A DNA stretch of 64,000 nucleotides, taken from Pseudomonas sp. ANT_H12B (GTDB taxonomy: Bacteria > Pseudomonadota > Gammaproteobacteria > Pseudomonadales > Pseudomonadaceae). The stretch spans positions 310,001 to 374,000 of the forward strand of contig NZ_VOBI01000004.1 of NCBI RefSeq assembly GCF_008369325.1, in the 5' to 3' direction. Below, one piece after another: positions 17,322-27,631 of the stretch. Under the pieces are notes generated by a model. That model ran no database searches, was not told where the DNA came from, and was given only the letters and a program-made list of their open reading frames with translations. The stretch's first letter is position 1. Each line of letters begins with the position of its first letter. The position numbers and the translations under genes are program-made.

Positions 17322-20300
17322 GTGCCCGTTCTGCGTCTACCGCTTCTCCCTGCCGCGGCAGGTAAACAGCACTGGGGCAACCTGCCCGGTGCCGCCCTGA
17401 GCCTGGCCATCGCCGAGGCCGCCAGCGCTGCCAAGCGCTTTACCCTGCTGCTGACCGCCGACAGCCAAAGTGCCGAACGGCTGGAACAGGAGCTGAGTTT
17501 CTTCGCCCCGGATTTGCCAGTGCTGCATTTCCCGGACTGGGAAACCCTGCCCTACGATCTGTTTTCGCCTCACCAGGACATCATTTCCCAGCGTATCTCC
17601 GCCCTGTATCGGTTGCCGGAGCTGAGTCATGGCGTTTTGGTGGTGCCGATCACGACGGCCCTGCATCGCCTGGCGCCGACCAAGTTCCTGCTCGGCAGCA
17701 GCCTGGTGCTGGACATCGGCCAGAAGCTTGATGTCGAGCAAATGCGCACCCGGCTAGAGGCCAGCGGCTATCGCTACGTCGATACGGTGTACGAGCACGG
17801 CGAATTTACCGTACGTGGTTCGCTGATCGATCTGTTCCCGATGGGCAGCAAATTACCTTTTCGGATCGACCTCTTCGACGACGAAATCGAGACCCTTCGT
17901 ACATTCGACCCGGAAAACCAGCGATCCATCGACAAGGTGCAAACCGTTCGCCTGTTGCCGGCCCGCGAGTTCCCGCTGCAAAAGGATGCGGTCACCCGCT
18001 TCAAGGCGCGCTTCCGTGAGCGTTTCGATGTCGACTTCCGTCGCTGCCCGATCTTTCAGGATTTGAGCAGCGGGATTACACCGGCTGGTATCGAGTACTA
18101 CCTGCCGTTGTTCTTCGATGAAACCTCCACGCTGTTCGATTATCTGCCCCAGGACACGCAAGTGTTTTCCCTACCGGGCATCGAGCAGGCGGCGGAAAAC
18201 TTCTGGAATGATGTACGCAATCGCTATGAAGAACGTCGCGTCGATCCGGCCCGTCCTTTATTGCCACCGGCTGAACTGTTCCTGCCAGTGGAAGATTGCT
18301 TTGCGCGCCTGAAGAACTGGCCGCGCGTCGTCGCCAGCCAACAGGACGTGGAAACCGGCGTCGGCCGCGAGCGCTTCCCCGCTCGGGAGCTGCCGAACCT
18401 GGCGATCGAAGCCAAGGCCACCCAGCCATTGGCGGCGCTGGCAGGCTTCCTCGACGAGTTCCCCGGTCGCGTGTTGTTTACCGCCGAGTCTGCGGGTCGC
18501 CGTGAAGTACTGCTGGAACTGCTTGAACGCCTGAAGCTGCGGCCGAAGACCGTCGATAGCTGGCCGGATTTTGTCGCGAGCAAGGAGCGCCTGGCGATCA
18601 CCATCGCTCCGCTCGACGAAGGTCTGGTACTCGACGACCCGGCGCTTGCGCTGGTGGCCGAAAGCCCATTGTTTGGCCAGCGCGTGATGCAGCGCCGTCG
18701 TCGCGAAAAACGCGCCGATGCCAACAACGATGCCGTCATCAAAAACCTCACCGAGCTGCGCGAAGGCGCGCCGGTGGTGCACATCGATCACGGTGTCGGC
18801 CGCTATCTTGGGTTGACGATCCTGGAAATCGACAACCAGGCTGCCGAATTCCTGACCCTCGAATACGCCGAGAATGCCAAGCTCTACGTGCCGGTGGCCA
18901 ACCTGCACCTGATCGCCCGCTATACCGGCAGCGACGATGCCCTGGCCCCGCTGCACCGCCTCGGCTCCGAGACCTGGCAGAAAGCCAAACGCAAAGCCGC
19001 CGAACAGGTGCGCGACGTGGCCGCCGAGTTGCTCGACATCTACGCTCGCCGCGCCGCTCGCGAAGGCCATGCTTTCGCCGACCCGAAAGCCGATTACGCG
19101 ACCTTCAGCGCCGGTTTCCCGTTCGAAGAAACACCGGATCAGCAAACCACCATCGACGCGGTACGCGCTGACATGCTCGCGCCGAAGCCGATGGACCGCC
19201 TTGTCTGCGGCGACGTCGGTTTCGGCAAGACCGAAGTGGCGATGCGCGCAGCCTTCATCGCGGTACACGGCGGTCGGCAGGTGGCGATCCTGGTGCCGAC
19301 CACCCTGCTCGCCCAACAGCATTACAACAGCTTCCGCGACCGCTTCGCCGACTGGCCGGTGAGCGTAGAAGTGATGAGCCGTTTCAAGTCGACCAAGGAA
19401 GTGAACGCCGCCATCGCTGACTTGGCCGAAGGCAAGATCGACATCGTCATCGGTACTCATAAATTGCTGTCCGACGATGTAAAAATCAAAAACCTCGGGC
19501 TGGTGATCATCGACGAAGAGCACCGTTTCGGTGTCCGTCAGAAAGAACAGCTCAAGGCCCTGCGCAGTGAAGTCGATATTCTCACCCTGACCGCCACACC
19601 GATTCCGCGCACGCTGAACATGGCGGTCTCGGGCATGCGCGACCTGTCGATCATTGCCACACCGCCGGCCCGTCGCCTGTCGGTGCGCACCTTTGTCATG
19701 GAGCAGAACAAGAGCACGGTCAAAGAGGCTTTGCTGCGTGAGTTGCTGCGTGGCGGTCAGGTCTATTACCTGCACAACGACGTCAAGACCATCGAGAAAT
19801 GCGCCGCCGACCTCGCCGAACTGGTGCCGGAAGCACGGATCGGTATCGGCCACGGGCAGATGCGCGAACGCGATCTCGAACAGGTGATGAGCGACTTCTA
19901 CCACAAGCGCTTCAATGTGCTGATCGCCTCGACCATCATCGAGACCGGCATCGACGTGCCGAGCGCCAATACCATCATCATCGAGCGTGCCGATAAGTTT
20001 GGTCTGGCACAGCTGCACCAGCTGCGTGGTCGCGTCGGTCGCAGTCACCACCAGGCGTATGCTTACCTGCTCACCCCGCCACGTCAGCAAATCACCCCGG
20101 ACGCGGAAAAGCGTCTGGAAGCGATCGCTAACACCCAAGACCTCGGCGCAGGCTTCGTGCTCGCCACCAACGACCTGGAAATCCGTGGCGCTGGCGAATT
20201 GCTCGGCGACGGACAGAGCGGGCAGATCCAGGCCGTCGGTTTCACGCTGTACATGGAAATGCTCGAGCGCGCGGTGAAGTCGATCCGCAAGGGTGAACAA

Positions 20301-20771
20301 CCGAACCTCGATCAACCGCTCGGTGGCGGCCCGGAAGTCAATCTGCGTGTACCGGCGTTGATTCCCGAAGACTATCTGCCGGACGTTCATGCCCGACTGA
20401 TTCTCTACAAACGCATCGCCTCGGCCGCCGATGAGGAAGGCCTCAAGGACTTGCAAGTGGAGATGATCGACCGTTTCGGCCTGTTGCCGGAGCCGACCAA
20501 AAACCTGATGCGTATCACTGCGCTGAAATTGCAGGCCGAGTTACTGGGCATCAAGAAAGTCGACGGCGGTCCGCAAGGCGGCCGAATCGAGTTCGCGACG
20601 CAAACCCCGGTCGATCCGCTGACACTGATCAAACTTATTCAGAGCCAGCCCAAGCGCTATAAATTCGAAGGCGCCACGATGTTTAAATTCCAGGTGCCGA
20701 TGGAACGCTCGGAAGAGCGCTTTAATACTGTAGAGGCGCTGTTCGAGCGCCTCATTCCGAAAACTGCTTGA
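17322..20771 (+). CDS. mfd: Transcription-repair coupling factor Mfd
   Basis: A 1149-residue ATP-dependent translocase that removes RNA polymerase stalled at DNA lesions and recruits UvrA. The UvrB-homology region is at the N-terminus (about 1-350; FPDWETLPYDLFSPHQDIISQR). The RNA polymerase-interacting domain is central (GAPVVHIDHGVGRYLGL to LEYAENAKLYVPVANLHLI). The helicase domains follow, with Walker A GDVGFGKTEVAMRAA, DEEH box VIIDEEHRFGVRQKEQ, and the TRG region RGRVGRSHHQAYAYLL; the TRCF domain is C-terminal. The start codon is GTG. The length is normal. The csiV gene follows 10 bases later. Confidence 0.98.
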   Translation: MPVLRLPLLPAAAGKQHWGNLPGAALSLAIAEAASAAKRFTLLLTADSQSAERLEQELSFFAPDLPVLHFPDWETLPYDLFSPHQDIISQRISALYRLPELSHGVLVVPITTALHRLAPTKFLLGSSLVLDIGQKLDVEQMRTRLEASGYRYVDTVYEHGEFTVRGSLIDLFPMGSKLPFRIDLFDDEIETLRTFDPENQRSIDKVQTVRLLPAREFPLQKDAVTRFKARFRERFDVDFRRCPIFQDLSSGITPAGIEYYLPLFFDETSTLFDYLPQDTQVFSLPGIEQAAENFWNDVRNRYEERRVDPARPLLPPAELFLPVEDCFARLKNWPRVVASQQDVETGVGRERFPARELPNLAIEAKATQPLAALAGFLDEFPGRVLFTAESAGRREVLLELLERLKLRPKTVDSWPDFVASKERLAITIAPLDEGLVLDDPALALVAESPLFGQRVMQRRRREKRADANNDAVIKNLTELREGAPVVHIDHGVGRYLGLTILEIDNQAAEFLTLEYAENAKLYVPVANLHLIARYTGSDDALAPLHRLGSETWQKAKRKAAEQVRDVAAELLDIYARRAAREGHAFADPKADYATFSAGFPFEETPDQQTTIDAVRADMLAPKPMDRLVCGDVGFGKTEVAMRAAFIAVHGGRQVAILVPTTLLAQQHYNSFRDRFADWPVSVEVMSRFKSTKEVNAAIADLAEGKIDIVIGTHKLLSDDVKIKNLGLVIIDEEHRFGVRQKEQLKALRSEVDILTLTATPIPRTLNMAVSGMRDLSIIATPPARRLSVRTFVMEQNKSTVKEALLRELLRGGQVYYLHNDVKTIEKCAADLAELVPEARIGIGHGQMRERDLEQVMSDFYHKRFNVLIASTIIETGIDVPSANTIIIERADKFGLAQLHQLRGRVGRSHHQAYAYLLTPPRQQITPDAEKRLEAIANTQDLGAGFVLATNDLEIRGAGELLGDGQSGQIQAVGFTLYMEMLERAVKSIRKGEQPNLDQPLGGGPEVNLRVPALIPEDYLPDVHARLILYKRIASAADEEGLKDLQVEMIDRFGLLPEPTKNLMRITALKLQAELLGIKKVDGGPQGGRIEFATQTPVDPLTLIKLIQSQPKRYKFEGATMFKFQVPMERSEERFNTVEALFERLIPKTA

Positions 20772-20781
20772 AGGACGCCGC

Positions 20782-21348
20782 ATGCGCCTGTTCCGCTCAC
20801 TGACCTTGTTGATTGCCCTGGTCACCCCTACGGCGTTTGCCGATGACCTGTATCAGGTCGAAATGATTCTGGTGCGGCAAAACGCCGTGCCGGCGATTGT
20901 CAGCCGTGCAGCGCCGGAAGACTGGGCTGCCGGTGCCCAGCGCATCAGCCCCGATAGCTTTCGCACGCCAAGCCTGAACCCCGAAGTTGAAAAGCTCACC
21001 GCCGATCAAAACTACACGGTGTTGCTGCACAAGGCCTGGCAGCAAACCCTTGGTGAAGAAGCCAGCAAAGTCGCAATCAGCGATGGCACGGAGCAGTTCG
21101 GCCAATTCCCGATCGAGGGCACGCTGAACCTGAAGCTGGGCCGCTTCACTGACGTCGACGCGGATTTCTGGGTCAACCAGATCGACGCCAATGGCCTGGT
21201 GACTGCCAGCGAACGCTTGAAACAGGAAAGCCACACCAAGAACGGCCAGCTGAACTTCCTCGACAACGGCCACCTCGGCCTGCTGATCAAGATCACCTCG
21301 CTGACAGCGCCTGCGCCTCGGCCAGTCCCCGATGAAATTCCGGACTGA
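20782..21348 (+). CDS. csiV: CsiV-family secreted protein
   Basis: A 188-residue protein with a clear signal peptide (LTLLIALVTPTAFA/DDLYQ). It resembles CsiV, described as a peptidoglycan-binding partner of DacA in Vibrio. The conserved start of the mature part, YQVEMILVRQNA, and the repeat-like GTLNLKLGRFTDVDADFW and GQLNFLDNGHLGLLIKIT fit that family. The ATG follows AAGGACG. It is 10 bases after mfd, so probably co-transcribed, and is followed 11 bases later by the SNF2 helicase gene. Confidence 0.8.
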   Translation: MRLFRSLTLLIALVTPTAFADDLYQVEMILVRQNAVPAIVSRAAPEDWAAGAQRISPDSFRTPSLNPEVEKLTADQNYTVLLHKAWQQTLGEEASKVAISDGTEQFGQFPIEGTLNLKLGRFTDVDADFWVNQIDANGLVTASERLKQESHTKNGQLNFLDNGHLGLLIKITSLTAPAPRPVPDEIPD

Positions 21349-21359
21349 TTGAAGTCCTT

Positions 21360-24050
21360 ATGCCCCCGACCCTGAGCAAACCCCTGGCACCTTCCTGGGT
21401 CAGCCGATTCAAGGAACAGAGTCTGGAGCGTGGCCGCCGCTACGCTTTAGAGAACCGCGTCAGGATCGTCGAGGTCGGCGACGCCACTATCATCGCTGCT
21501 TGCGAAGGCTCTGGCGGTAACGTTTACCGTCAGACCATTCGCCTGCGCGAGTCGGCCAAAAGCACTTTGCTGATGATCGACGCCACCTGCACCTGCCCGG
21601 TCCACAGCAACTGCAAGCATTGCGCGGCGGTGTTGCTGAAAGTCCAGGAAACCCTCGCCTACCCCGCCGCCGCACAAGACGCCGAACTGCTGGAAAAACT
21701 CCAAGCCGTACTGGAAAACCGCAGTCCGAAGGCGCCGCCACAAGTGCTGGTGGATAACGTGCAACCGGTGCCGCGCCTGTGGCTGGCGAGCATCGAGTTC
21801 AGCGCCTTCGAACCGCGCAACGGCAAGATGCAGCGCTACATCCAGCATCGTGCGGCGCTGTCCTTCAGCTATCTGGATGAATACGTTTCCGGGCAGAAGA
21901 ATGCCGACGTGCTGATTCGTCAAGAAACACAGACGCTGCGGATAAAACGTCATCCGGAAGTCGAACAAACCTACAGGGAACAGCTGCGAATCCTCGGTTT
22001 CAAGATCGCCACCCGACAAAGCAAGGCCTTGCCGGAAAGTGCGGGCGAACTGTTCGAGATGGTCAACGACAGCGCCTGGCTGACCTTTACCCTGAACGAG
22101 CTGCCGAAGCTGCGCACCCAGGGTTGGGAATTGCAGATCGACGAAGATTTCGGTTTCGACCTGACTGCCGTGGACGACTGGTACGCCACCGTCGAACAGG
22201 CAGCGGAGCGCGACTGGTTCGATCTGGAACTGGGGATCATCGTCAACGGTGAGCGGCTGAGCCTGTTGCCGATCCTGTTGAACCTGATGCGCTCCCACAC
22301 CGAAATCCTCAACCCGGAACGCCTCGCCCGACGTCGCGATGACGAGCTGATTCTGGTGAACATCCCCAATCGGCCCAACTCCGAGTACGGCCCGCTGCAA
22401 GTCGCCCTGCCCTTTGGTCGTTTGAAACCGGTGCTGGCAACCCTCGGCGAGTTCTATCTGCAAGGGCCCGGCGAAACCACGCTACGCCTGAGCAAAGCTG
22501 ACGCCACGCGGCTGAATCCGCTGGAAGACATGCCGCTGCTCTGGGAAGGTGGCGAGCAGATCCGCACCTTTGCCCAGCGTTTGCGGGACATCAAGGATTT
22601 CACCGCCACCGCACCTGAAGGTTTGAACGCGACCTTGCGTCCGTATCAGCTGGAAGGCTTGAGCTGGATGCAGTCGTTGCGGCAACTGGAAGTGGGCGGA
22701 ATCCTTGCGGATGACATGGGCCTGGGCAAAACCCTACAGACCCTGGCGCACGTTCTCAGCGAGAAGAACGCCGGGCGCCTTGATCGGCCGTGCATGGTGG
22801 TGATGCCTACCAGCCTGATTCCTAACTGGCTCGACGAAGCGGCGCACTTCACACCGCAACTCAAAGTGCTGGCGCTGTACGGTGCCAGTCGCAAAAAGCA
22901 CTTCGAGAACCTGACCGACTACGACCTGATCCTGACCACCTATGCGCTGCTGCCCAAAGACGTCGAACGTCTGGCCGCACAGCCGTTTCACGTGCTGGTT
23001 CTGGATGAAGCGCAATATATCAAGAACCCCAACAGCAAGGCCGCCCAGGCTGCGCGCGCGCTGAATGCTCGCCAGCGCCTGTGCCTGAGCGGCACGCCAC
23101 TGGAAAACCACTTGGGCGAGCTGTGGTCGCTGTTTCATTTCCTGCTGCCCGGCTGGCTTGGCGATGTGAAAAGTTTCAACCGTGATTACCGCGTGCCGAT
23201 CGAAAAGCGCGCCAGCGAAGTCAGACTTCAGCATCTCAATGGTCGAATCAAGCCGTTCCTGTTGCGCAGGACCAAGGAACAAGTTGCGACGGAATTACCG
23301 CCAAAGACTGAAATCATTCATTGGGTCGAGCTCAACGAAGCCCAGCGCGATGTATACGAAACCATGCGCCTGGCCATGGACAAGAAAGTCCGCGACGAGA
23401 TCACCCGCAAGGGCGTAGCGCGCAGTCAGATCATCATTCTGGAGGCGCTGCTGAAGCTGCGTCAGGTGTGCTGCGATTTACGCCTGGTCAACGATGCCGT
23501 CCTGCCCACTCGCGGCAGCACGTCGGGCAAGCTCGATAGCTTGATGGAAATGCTTGAGGAGCTGTTTGAAGAAGGTCGGCGGATTCTGCTGTTCTCGCAG
23601 TTCACCTCAATGCTGGCGTTGATCGAAGACGAACTGAAAAAACGCGGTGTTGAATACGCCTTGTTGACCGGACAGACCCGCGACCGACGCACCCCGGTGA
23701 AAGACTTCCAGAGCGGTAAGCGTCAGATCTTTCTGATCAGCCTGAAGGCTGGTGGTGTAGGCCTGAACCTGACTGAGGCCGACACGGTGATTCACTACGA
23801 CCCTTGGTGGAACCCGGCAACAGAAAACCAGGCCACTGACCGCGCGTATCGCATCGGTCAGGAGAAACCGGTGTTCGTCTACAAAATGATTGCCCGGGGC
23901 ACGGTGGAAGAGAAGATTCAGCACTTGCAGAAGGAAAAATCCGACTTGGCGGCTGGCGTACTGGATGGGCGCAAGACCGGGGACTGGAAGTTGCAGAGTG
24001 ATGATATTGAAGCGTTGTTTGCGCCGTTGCCCGACAAGTTCGAAAAATAG
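21360..24050 (+). CDS. SWIM zinc-finger SNF2-family helicase
   Basis: An 896-residue ATPase of the bacterial SNF2/RapA-like group. The SWIM motif CxC...CxH is at residues 77-87 (CTCPVHSNCKHC). A middle region of about 330 residues precedes the motor. Motor motifs: ADDMGLGKTLQTLAHVL (I), VVMPTSLIPNW, DEAQYIKNP (II), CLSGTPLENHLGELWSLFHFL (III), then LLFSQFTSMLALIEDEL, FLISLKAGGVGLNLTEADTVIHYDPWWNPATENQATDRAYRIGQ (V-VI). This is a full-length DNA translocase; its targets are unknown. It is the third gene after mfd and csiV with 11-base gaps, which suggests read-through and a stress or repair setting. Confidence 0.9.
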   Translation: MPPTLSKPLAPSWVSRFKEQSLERGRRYALENRVRIVEVGDATIIAACEGSGGNVYRQTIRLRESAKSTLLMIDATCTCPVHSNCKHCAAVLLKVQETLAYPAAAQDAELLEKLQAVLENRSPKAPPQVLVDNVQPVPRLWLASIEFSAFEPRNGKMQRYIQHRAALSFSYLDEYVSGQKNADVLIRQETQTLRIKRHPEVEQTYREQLRILGFKIATRQSKALPESAGELFEMVNDSAWLTFTLNELPKLRTQGWELQIDEDFGFDLTAVDDWYATVEQAAERDWFDLELGIIVNGERLSLLPILLNLMRSHTEILNPERLARRRDDELILVNIPNRPNSEYGPLQVALPFGRLKPVLATLGEFYLQGPGETTLRLSKADATRLNPLEDMPLLWEGGEQIRTFAQRLRDIKDFTATAPEGLNATLRPYQLEGLSWMQSLRQLEVGGILADDMGLGKTLQTLAHVLSEKNAGRLDRPCMVVMPTSLIPNWLDEAAHFTPQLKVLALYGASRKKHFENLTDYDLILTTYALLPKDVERLAAQPFHVLVLDEAQYIKNPNSKAAQAARALNARQRLCLSGTPLENHLGELWSLFHFLLPGWLGDVKSFNRDYRVPIEKRASEVRLQHLNGRIKPFLLRRTKEQVATELPPKTEIIHWVELNEAQRDVYETMRLAMDKKVRDEITRKGVARSQIIILEALLKLRQVCCDLRLVNDAVLPTRGSTSGKLDSLMEMLEELFEEGRRILLFSQFTSMLALIEDELKKRGVEYALLTGQTRDRRTPVKDFQSGKRQIFLISLKAGGVGLNLTEADTVIHYDPWWNPATENQATDRAYRIGQEKPVFVYKMIARGTVEEKIQHLQKEKSDLAAGVLDGRKTGDWKLQSDDIEALFAPLPDKFEK

Positions 24051-24068
24051 CGGCGATTATTAGATCGC

Positions 24069-24135
24069 TATCGCGGGCAAGTCCGCTCCCACAGGATGAT
24101 CACTGTACCTGTGGGCGCGGGCTTGCCCGCGATGG
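24069..24135. repeat. REP pair between the SNF2 gene and the phosphorylase gene
   Basis: Inverted REP cores TCGCGGGCAAGTCCGCTCCC and GGGCGCGGGCTTGCCCGCGA, about 20 bases apart, lie between convergent genes. Confidence 0.9.
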
Positions 24136-24158
24136 GGTCAACTCGGTTTAACGATTGA

Positions 24159-24908
<750 letters not shown>

Positions 24909-25919
24909 TTAATCAATCAGTTGAGCTTCTTTGAGCGCACCGATGGCTGTCAACCAGCGCGGGTCTTGACGGTATTGCGTGCTGGCGTACGACTGGCCGC
25001 GCATCCGCGCGATGCGCTCGGACGGCTTGACCTTGAGGCGCTGGGCGGCGCTGAGGGCCAACTCCGCAGCCGCGCGATCGTTGCACACCAGCCCCATGTC
25101 GCAACCGGCAGTCAGCGCCGCTTCGATACGGCTGGCTGCATCGCCGACCACGTGGGCACCGGCCATGGACAGGTCATCGCTGAAAATCACGCCATCGAAT
25201 TGCAGCTCGCCGCGCAGAATGTCCTGCAACCAGCGGCGCGAGAAGCCGGCGGGCTGAGAGTCGACTTGTGGATAAATGACGTGGGCTGGCATGACGGCGG
25301 CCAGTTGCTTGCTCAATTTGGCGAACGGCACCAGATCGTTGGCGCGGATCTCATCGAGGCTGCGCTCATCGTTAGGGATCGCGACATGGGAATCCGCCTC
25401 GGCCCAGCCGTGACCGGGGAAATGCTTGCCCGTGGCGGCCATGCCGGCGCTGTTCATGCCGCGAATGAAGGCACCGGCCAGCAGCGCTGCACGCTCGGGG
25501 TCACCTTCGAACGAGCGGGTGCCGACCACGGCGCTACGCTGATAATCCAGGTCAAGTACCGGCGCAAAACTCAGGTCGAGACCGACAGCCAACACTTCGG
25601 TCGCCATGATCCAGCCGCACTGCTCGGCCAGGTATTCGGCATTCGGGTTGTCGGCGATGGCGCGCATGGCCGGCAGGCGCACGAAACCCTGACGCAGGCG
25701 CTGAACCCGGCCGCCCTCCTGGTCCACTGCCAGCAGCAGATCGGGGCGAATGGCGCGGATAGCGGCGCTCAACTCACGGACCTGGCGCGGGTGTTCGATG
25801 TTGCGGGCAAAAATGATCAGGCCGCCCACTTCGGGCTGACGCAACAATTGGCGATCTTCGGCCGTCAGCCAGGTACCGGCGACGTCCACCATCAACGAGC
25901 CTTGCAGGCCAGCAGTCAT
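24909..25919 (-). CDS. nagZ: Beta-N-acetylhexosaminidase NagZ
   Basis: A 336-residue cytoplasmic glycoside hydrolase family 3 enzyme that removes N-acetylglucosamine from recycled muropeptides. In Pseudomonas its anhydro-muropeptide products can induce AmpC. Motifs: GGLIIFARNI, DQEGGRVQRLR, the catalytic KHFPGHGWAEADSHVAIP loop, and the nucleophile in GVIFSDDLSMAGAHV. There is no signal peptide, as expected. It probably forms a transcript with the downstream phosphorylase; psrA lies further upstream, beyond 156 bases. Confidence 0.96.
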   Translation of the reverse strand: MTAGLQGSLMVDVAGTWLTAEDRQLLRQPEVGGLIIFARNIEHPRQVRELSAAIRAIRPDLLLAVDQEGGRVQRLRQGFVRLPAMRAIADNPNAEYLAEQCGWIMATEVLAVGLDLSFAPVLDLDYQRSAVVGTRSFEGDPERAALLAGAFIRGMNSAGMAATGKHFPGHGWAEADSHVAIPNDERSLDEIRANDLVPFAKLSKQLAAVMPAHVIYPQVDSQPAGFSRRWLQDILRGELQFDGVIFSDDLSMAGAHVVGDAASRIEAALTAGCDMGLVCNDRAAAELALSAAQRLKVKPSERIARMRGQSYASTQYRQDPRWLTAIGALKEAQLID

Positions 25920-26075
25920 AGAGATTCCTTGATAACGATAAACCCGGCTCGCACGTATTCACCGCCATGGGCTGTGCCCGGCAGGTCGGTGAACAATAGT
26001 GGGAGCGGGTTCAGAACGAGAGTCGGCATGGGCGGCTAGCTTAGCGGATGTCAGCTGCCGCGCCCACCCGTGTGG

Positions 26076-26783
26076 CTAAACCTTGGCGGCAACCGGAGTC
26101 GATTTGCTGCGCGGACGCAACTGCGCGCTGGCCATCGCCGTGTCGGTGACGCCGGTTTCGGCACGCATGCCTGCGGCGAGGAACGGCACCATTAGACGCA
26201 TCACTTGCTCGATCGAGGTGTTCACACCGAAGTCGGTTTCGGCAATCGCGCGCAACGCTTTGATACCGGACATGCTGAACGCAGCAGCACCCAGCATGAA
26301 GTGCACGCGCCAGAACAGCTCAATCGGTGGAATACGCGGCGCGGCTTCGTTGACCAGCATCATGTAACGGCGGAAAACCTTTCCGTACATGTCTTCCAGA
26401 TAACGACGCAAGTGACCCTGACTCTGACTGAAAGCCAGACCCAGCAAACGCATGAAGATAGAAAGATCATTGCCGCTGCGTGGCTGTACGACCAAGGCTT
26501 GCTCGACGAGGATTTCCAGCAGCTCTTCAAGTGTCGGCTTGTTCTCGGGTTTGGCCTGACGTCGCTCCAGCTCTTTATCGAGGCTGATGCAGAACGGCCC
26601 GAGAAAGCGTGAGAAGACGGCCTGAATCAACGCCTTCTTCGACCCGAAGTGATAGTTCACCGCCGCCAGATTGACACCGGCCTTGCTGGTAATCAGACGC
26701 AACGAGGTTTCAGCGAAACCTTTTTCCGCGAACAACTGCTCGGCAGCATCAAGAATGCGTTCTACGGTTTCCGACTGTGCCAT
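26076..26783 (-). CDS. psrA: TetR-family regulator PsrA
   Basis: A 235-residue repressor/activator that responds to long-chain fatty acids and, in Pseudomonas, regulates itself, rpoS and the fadBA operon. The N-terminal helix-turn-helix is ERILDAAEQLFAEKGFAETSLRLITSKAGVNLAAVNYHFGSKKALIQAVF. The rest is a ligand domain. The ATG at 26783 has GGAG upstream; a TTG further up is less likely. Two PsrA-type boxes lie directly upstream, supporting the call. It is divergent from lexA. Confidence 0.93.
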   Translation of the reverse strand: MAQSETVERILDAAEQLFAEKGFAETSLRLITSKAGVNLAAVNYHFGSKKALIQAVFSRFLGPFCISLDKELERRQAKPENKPTLEELLEILVEQALVVQPRSGNDLSIFMRLLGLAFSQSQGHLRRYLEDMYGKVFRRYMMLVNEAAPRIPPIELFWRVHFMLGAAAFSMSGIKALRAIAETDFGVNTSIEQVMRLMVPFLAAGMRAETGVTDTAMASAQLRPRSKSTPVAAKV

Positions 26784-26798
26784 GACTACTCCGCCTGA

Positions 26799-26825
26799 CA
26801 AACACTTGTTTGAAACATACGTTTC
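26799..26825. promoter_or_regulatory. Two PsrA boxes upstream of psrA
   Basis: CAAACACTTGTTTG (26799-26812) and GAAACATACGTTTC (26812-26825) share one base. Both match the known PsrA pattern (C/G)AAAC-N4-GTTT(G/C) perfectly. They sit 16 bases from the psrA start, fitting autorepression. Confidence 0.85.
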
Positions 26826-26967
26826 AGCCTGAGCCTTGTCAAGCCTGGCGGTTCGTTTTGGGAATGGTCGGTCAGCTATTTAACCATACAACGGCGAAGC
26901 ATCAATAAGCGGGCTGATCGACCGTCTGGCGGTCTGCAAAAAAAGGGGCATTGCCAAGTCGGTTTCA

Positions 26968-27002
26968 CTGTATATAATCCCAGTCACTGTATAAAAAGAC
27001 AG
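26968..27002. promoter_or_regulatory. Two SOS (LexA) boxes before lexA
   Basis: CTGTATATAATCCCAG (26968-26983) and CTGTATAAAAAGACAG (26987-27002) both fit CTG-N10-CAG. They end 11 bases before the lexA ATG and probably overlap the promoter. Confidence 0.92.
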
Positions 27003-27012
27003 AGCGATCAAT

Positions 27013-27621
27013 ATGCTAAAGCTGACGCCACGCCAAGCAGAGATTCTGGCCTTCATCAAACGCTGCCTAGAAGACAACGGCTACCCGCCAACCCGCGCGG
27101 AAATCGCTCAGGAACTGGGTTTCAAGTCGCCCAACGCGGCGGAAGAACACCTCAAAGCGCTGGCCCGCAAGGGTGCAATCGAGATGACGCCTGGCGCCTC
27201 CCGTGGTATTCGCATTCCGGGCTTCGAAGCCAAGGCTGACGAATCCTCCCTGCCGATCATTGGCCGAGTGGCTGCTGGTGCCCCAATCCTGGCCCAACAG
27301 CACATCGAAGAATCCTGCAACATCAATCCTTCGTTCTTCCATCCGCGCGCTGACTATCTGCTGCGGGTTCATGGCATGAGCATGAAGGATGTGGGTATTT
27401 TCGACGGCGACTTGCTGGCCGTCCATACCACCCGTGAAGCCCGCAATGGCCAGATCGTGGTCGCACGGATCGGCGACGAAGTGACCGTCAAACGCTTCAA
27501 GCGCGACGGCAGCAAAGTCTGGCTGATTGCCGAAAACCCTGAATTTGCCCCTATCGAAGTGAACCTGAAAGATCAGGAACTGGTGATCGAAGGCTTGAGT
27601 GTTGGCGTCATTCGCCGCTAA
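27013..27621 (+). CDS. lexA: SOS repressor LexA
   Basis: A 202-residue SOS repressor. The N-terminal winged helix is [47 protein letters not shown]. The self-cleavage Ala-Gly bond is in [15 protein letters not shown]. The catalytic serine is in [22 protein letters not shown] and the lysine in [16 protein letters not shown]. The length is standard. Two SOS boxes precede it, and sulA follows 10 bases later on the same transcript, as is usual in Pseudomonas. Confidence 0.98.
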   Translation: MLKLTPRQAEILAFIKRCLEDNGYPPTRAEIAQELGFKSPNAAEEHLKALARKGAIEMTPGASRGIRIPGFEAKADESSLPIIGRVAAGAPILAQQHIEESCNINPSFFHPRADYLLRVHGMSMKDVGIFDGDLLAVHTTREARNGQIVVARIGDEVTVKRFKRDGSKVWLIAENPEFAPIEVNLKDQELVIEGLSVGVIRR

Positions 27622-27631
27622 AGGAGGCTTT

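Noticed and set aside
18258..20456. 732-residue open frame on the minus strand
   Set aside because: Antisense to mfd; its codons mirror a GC-rich coding frame and mfd is complete and conserved.
26880..27077. 65-residue minus-strand open frame with a hydrophobic stretch
   Set aside because: Overlaps the lexA start and SOS boxes; no ribosome site.
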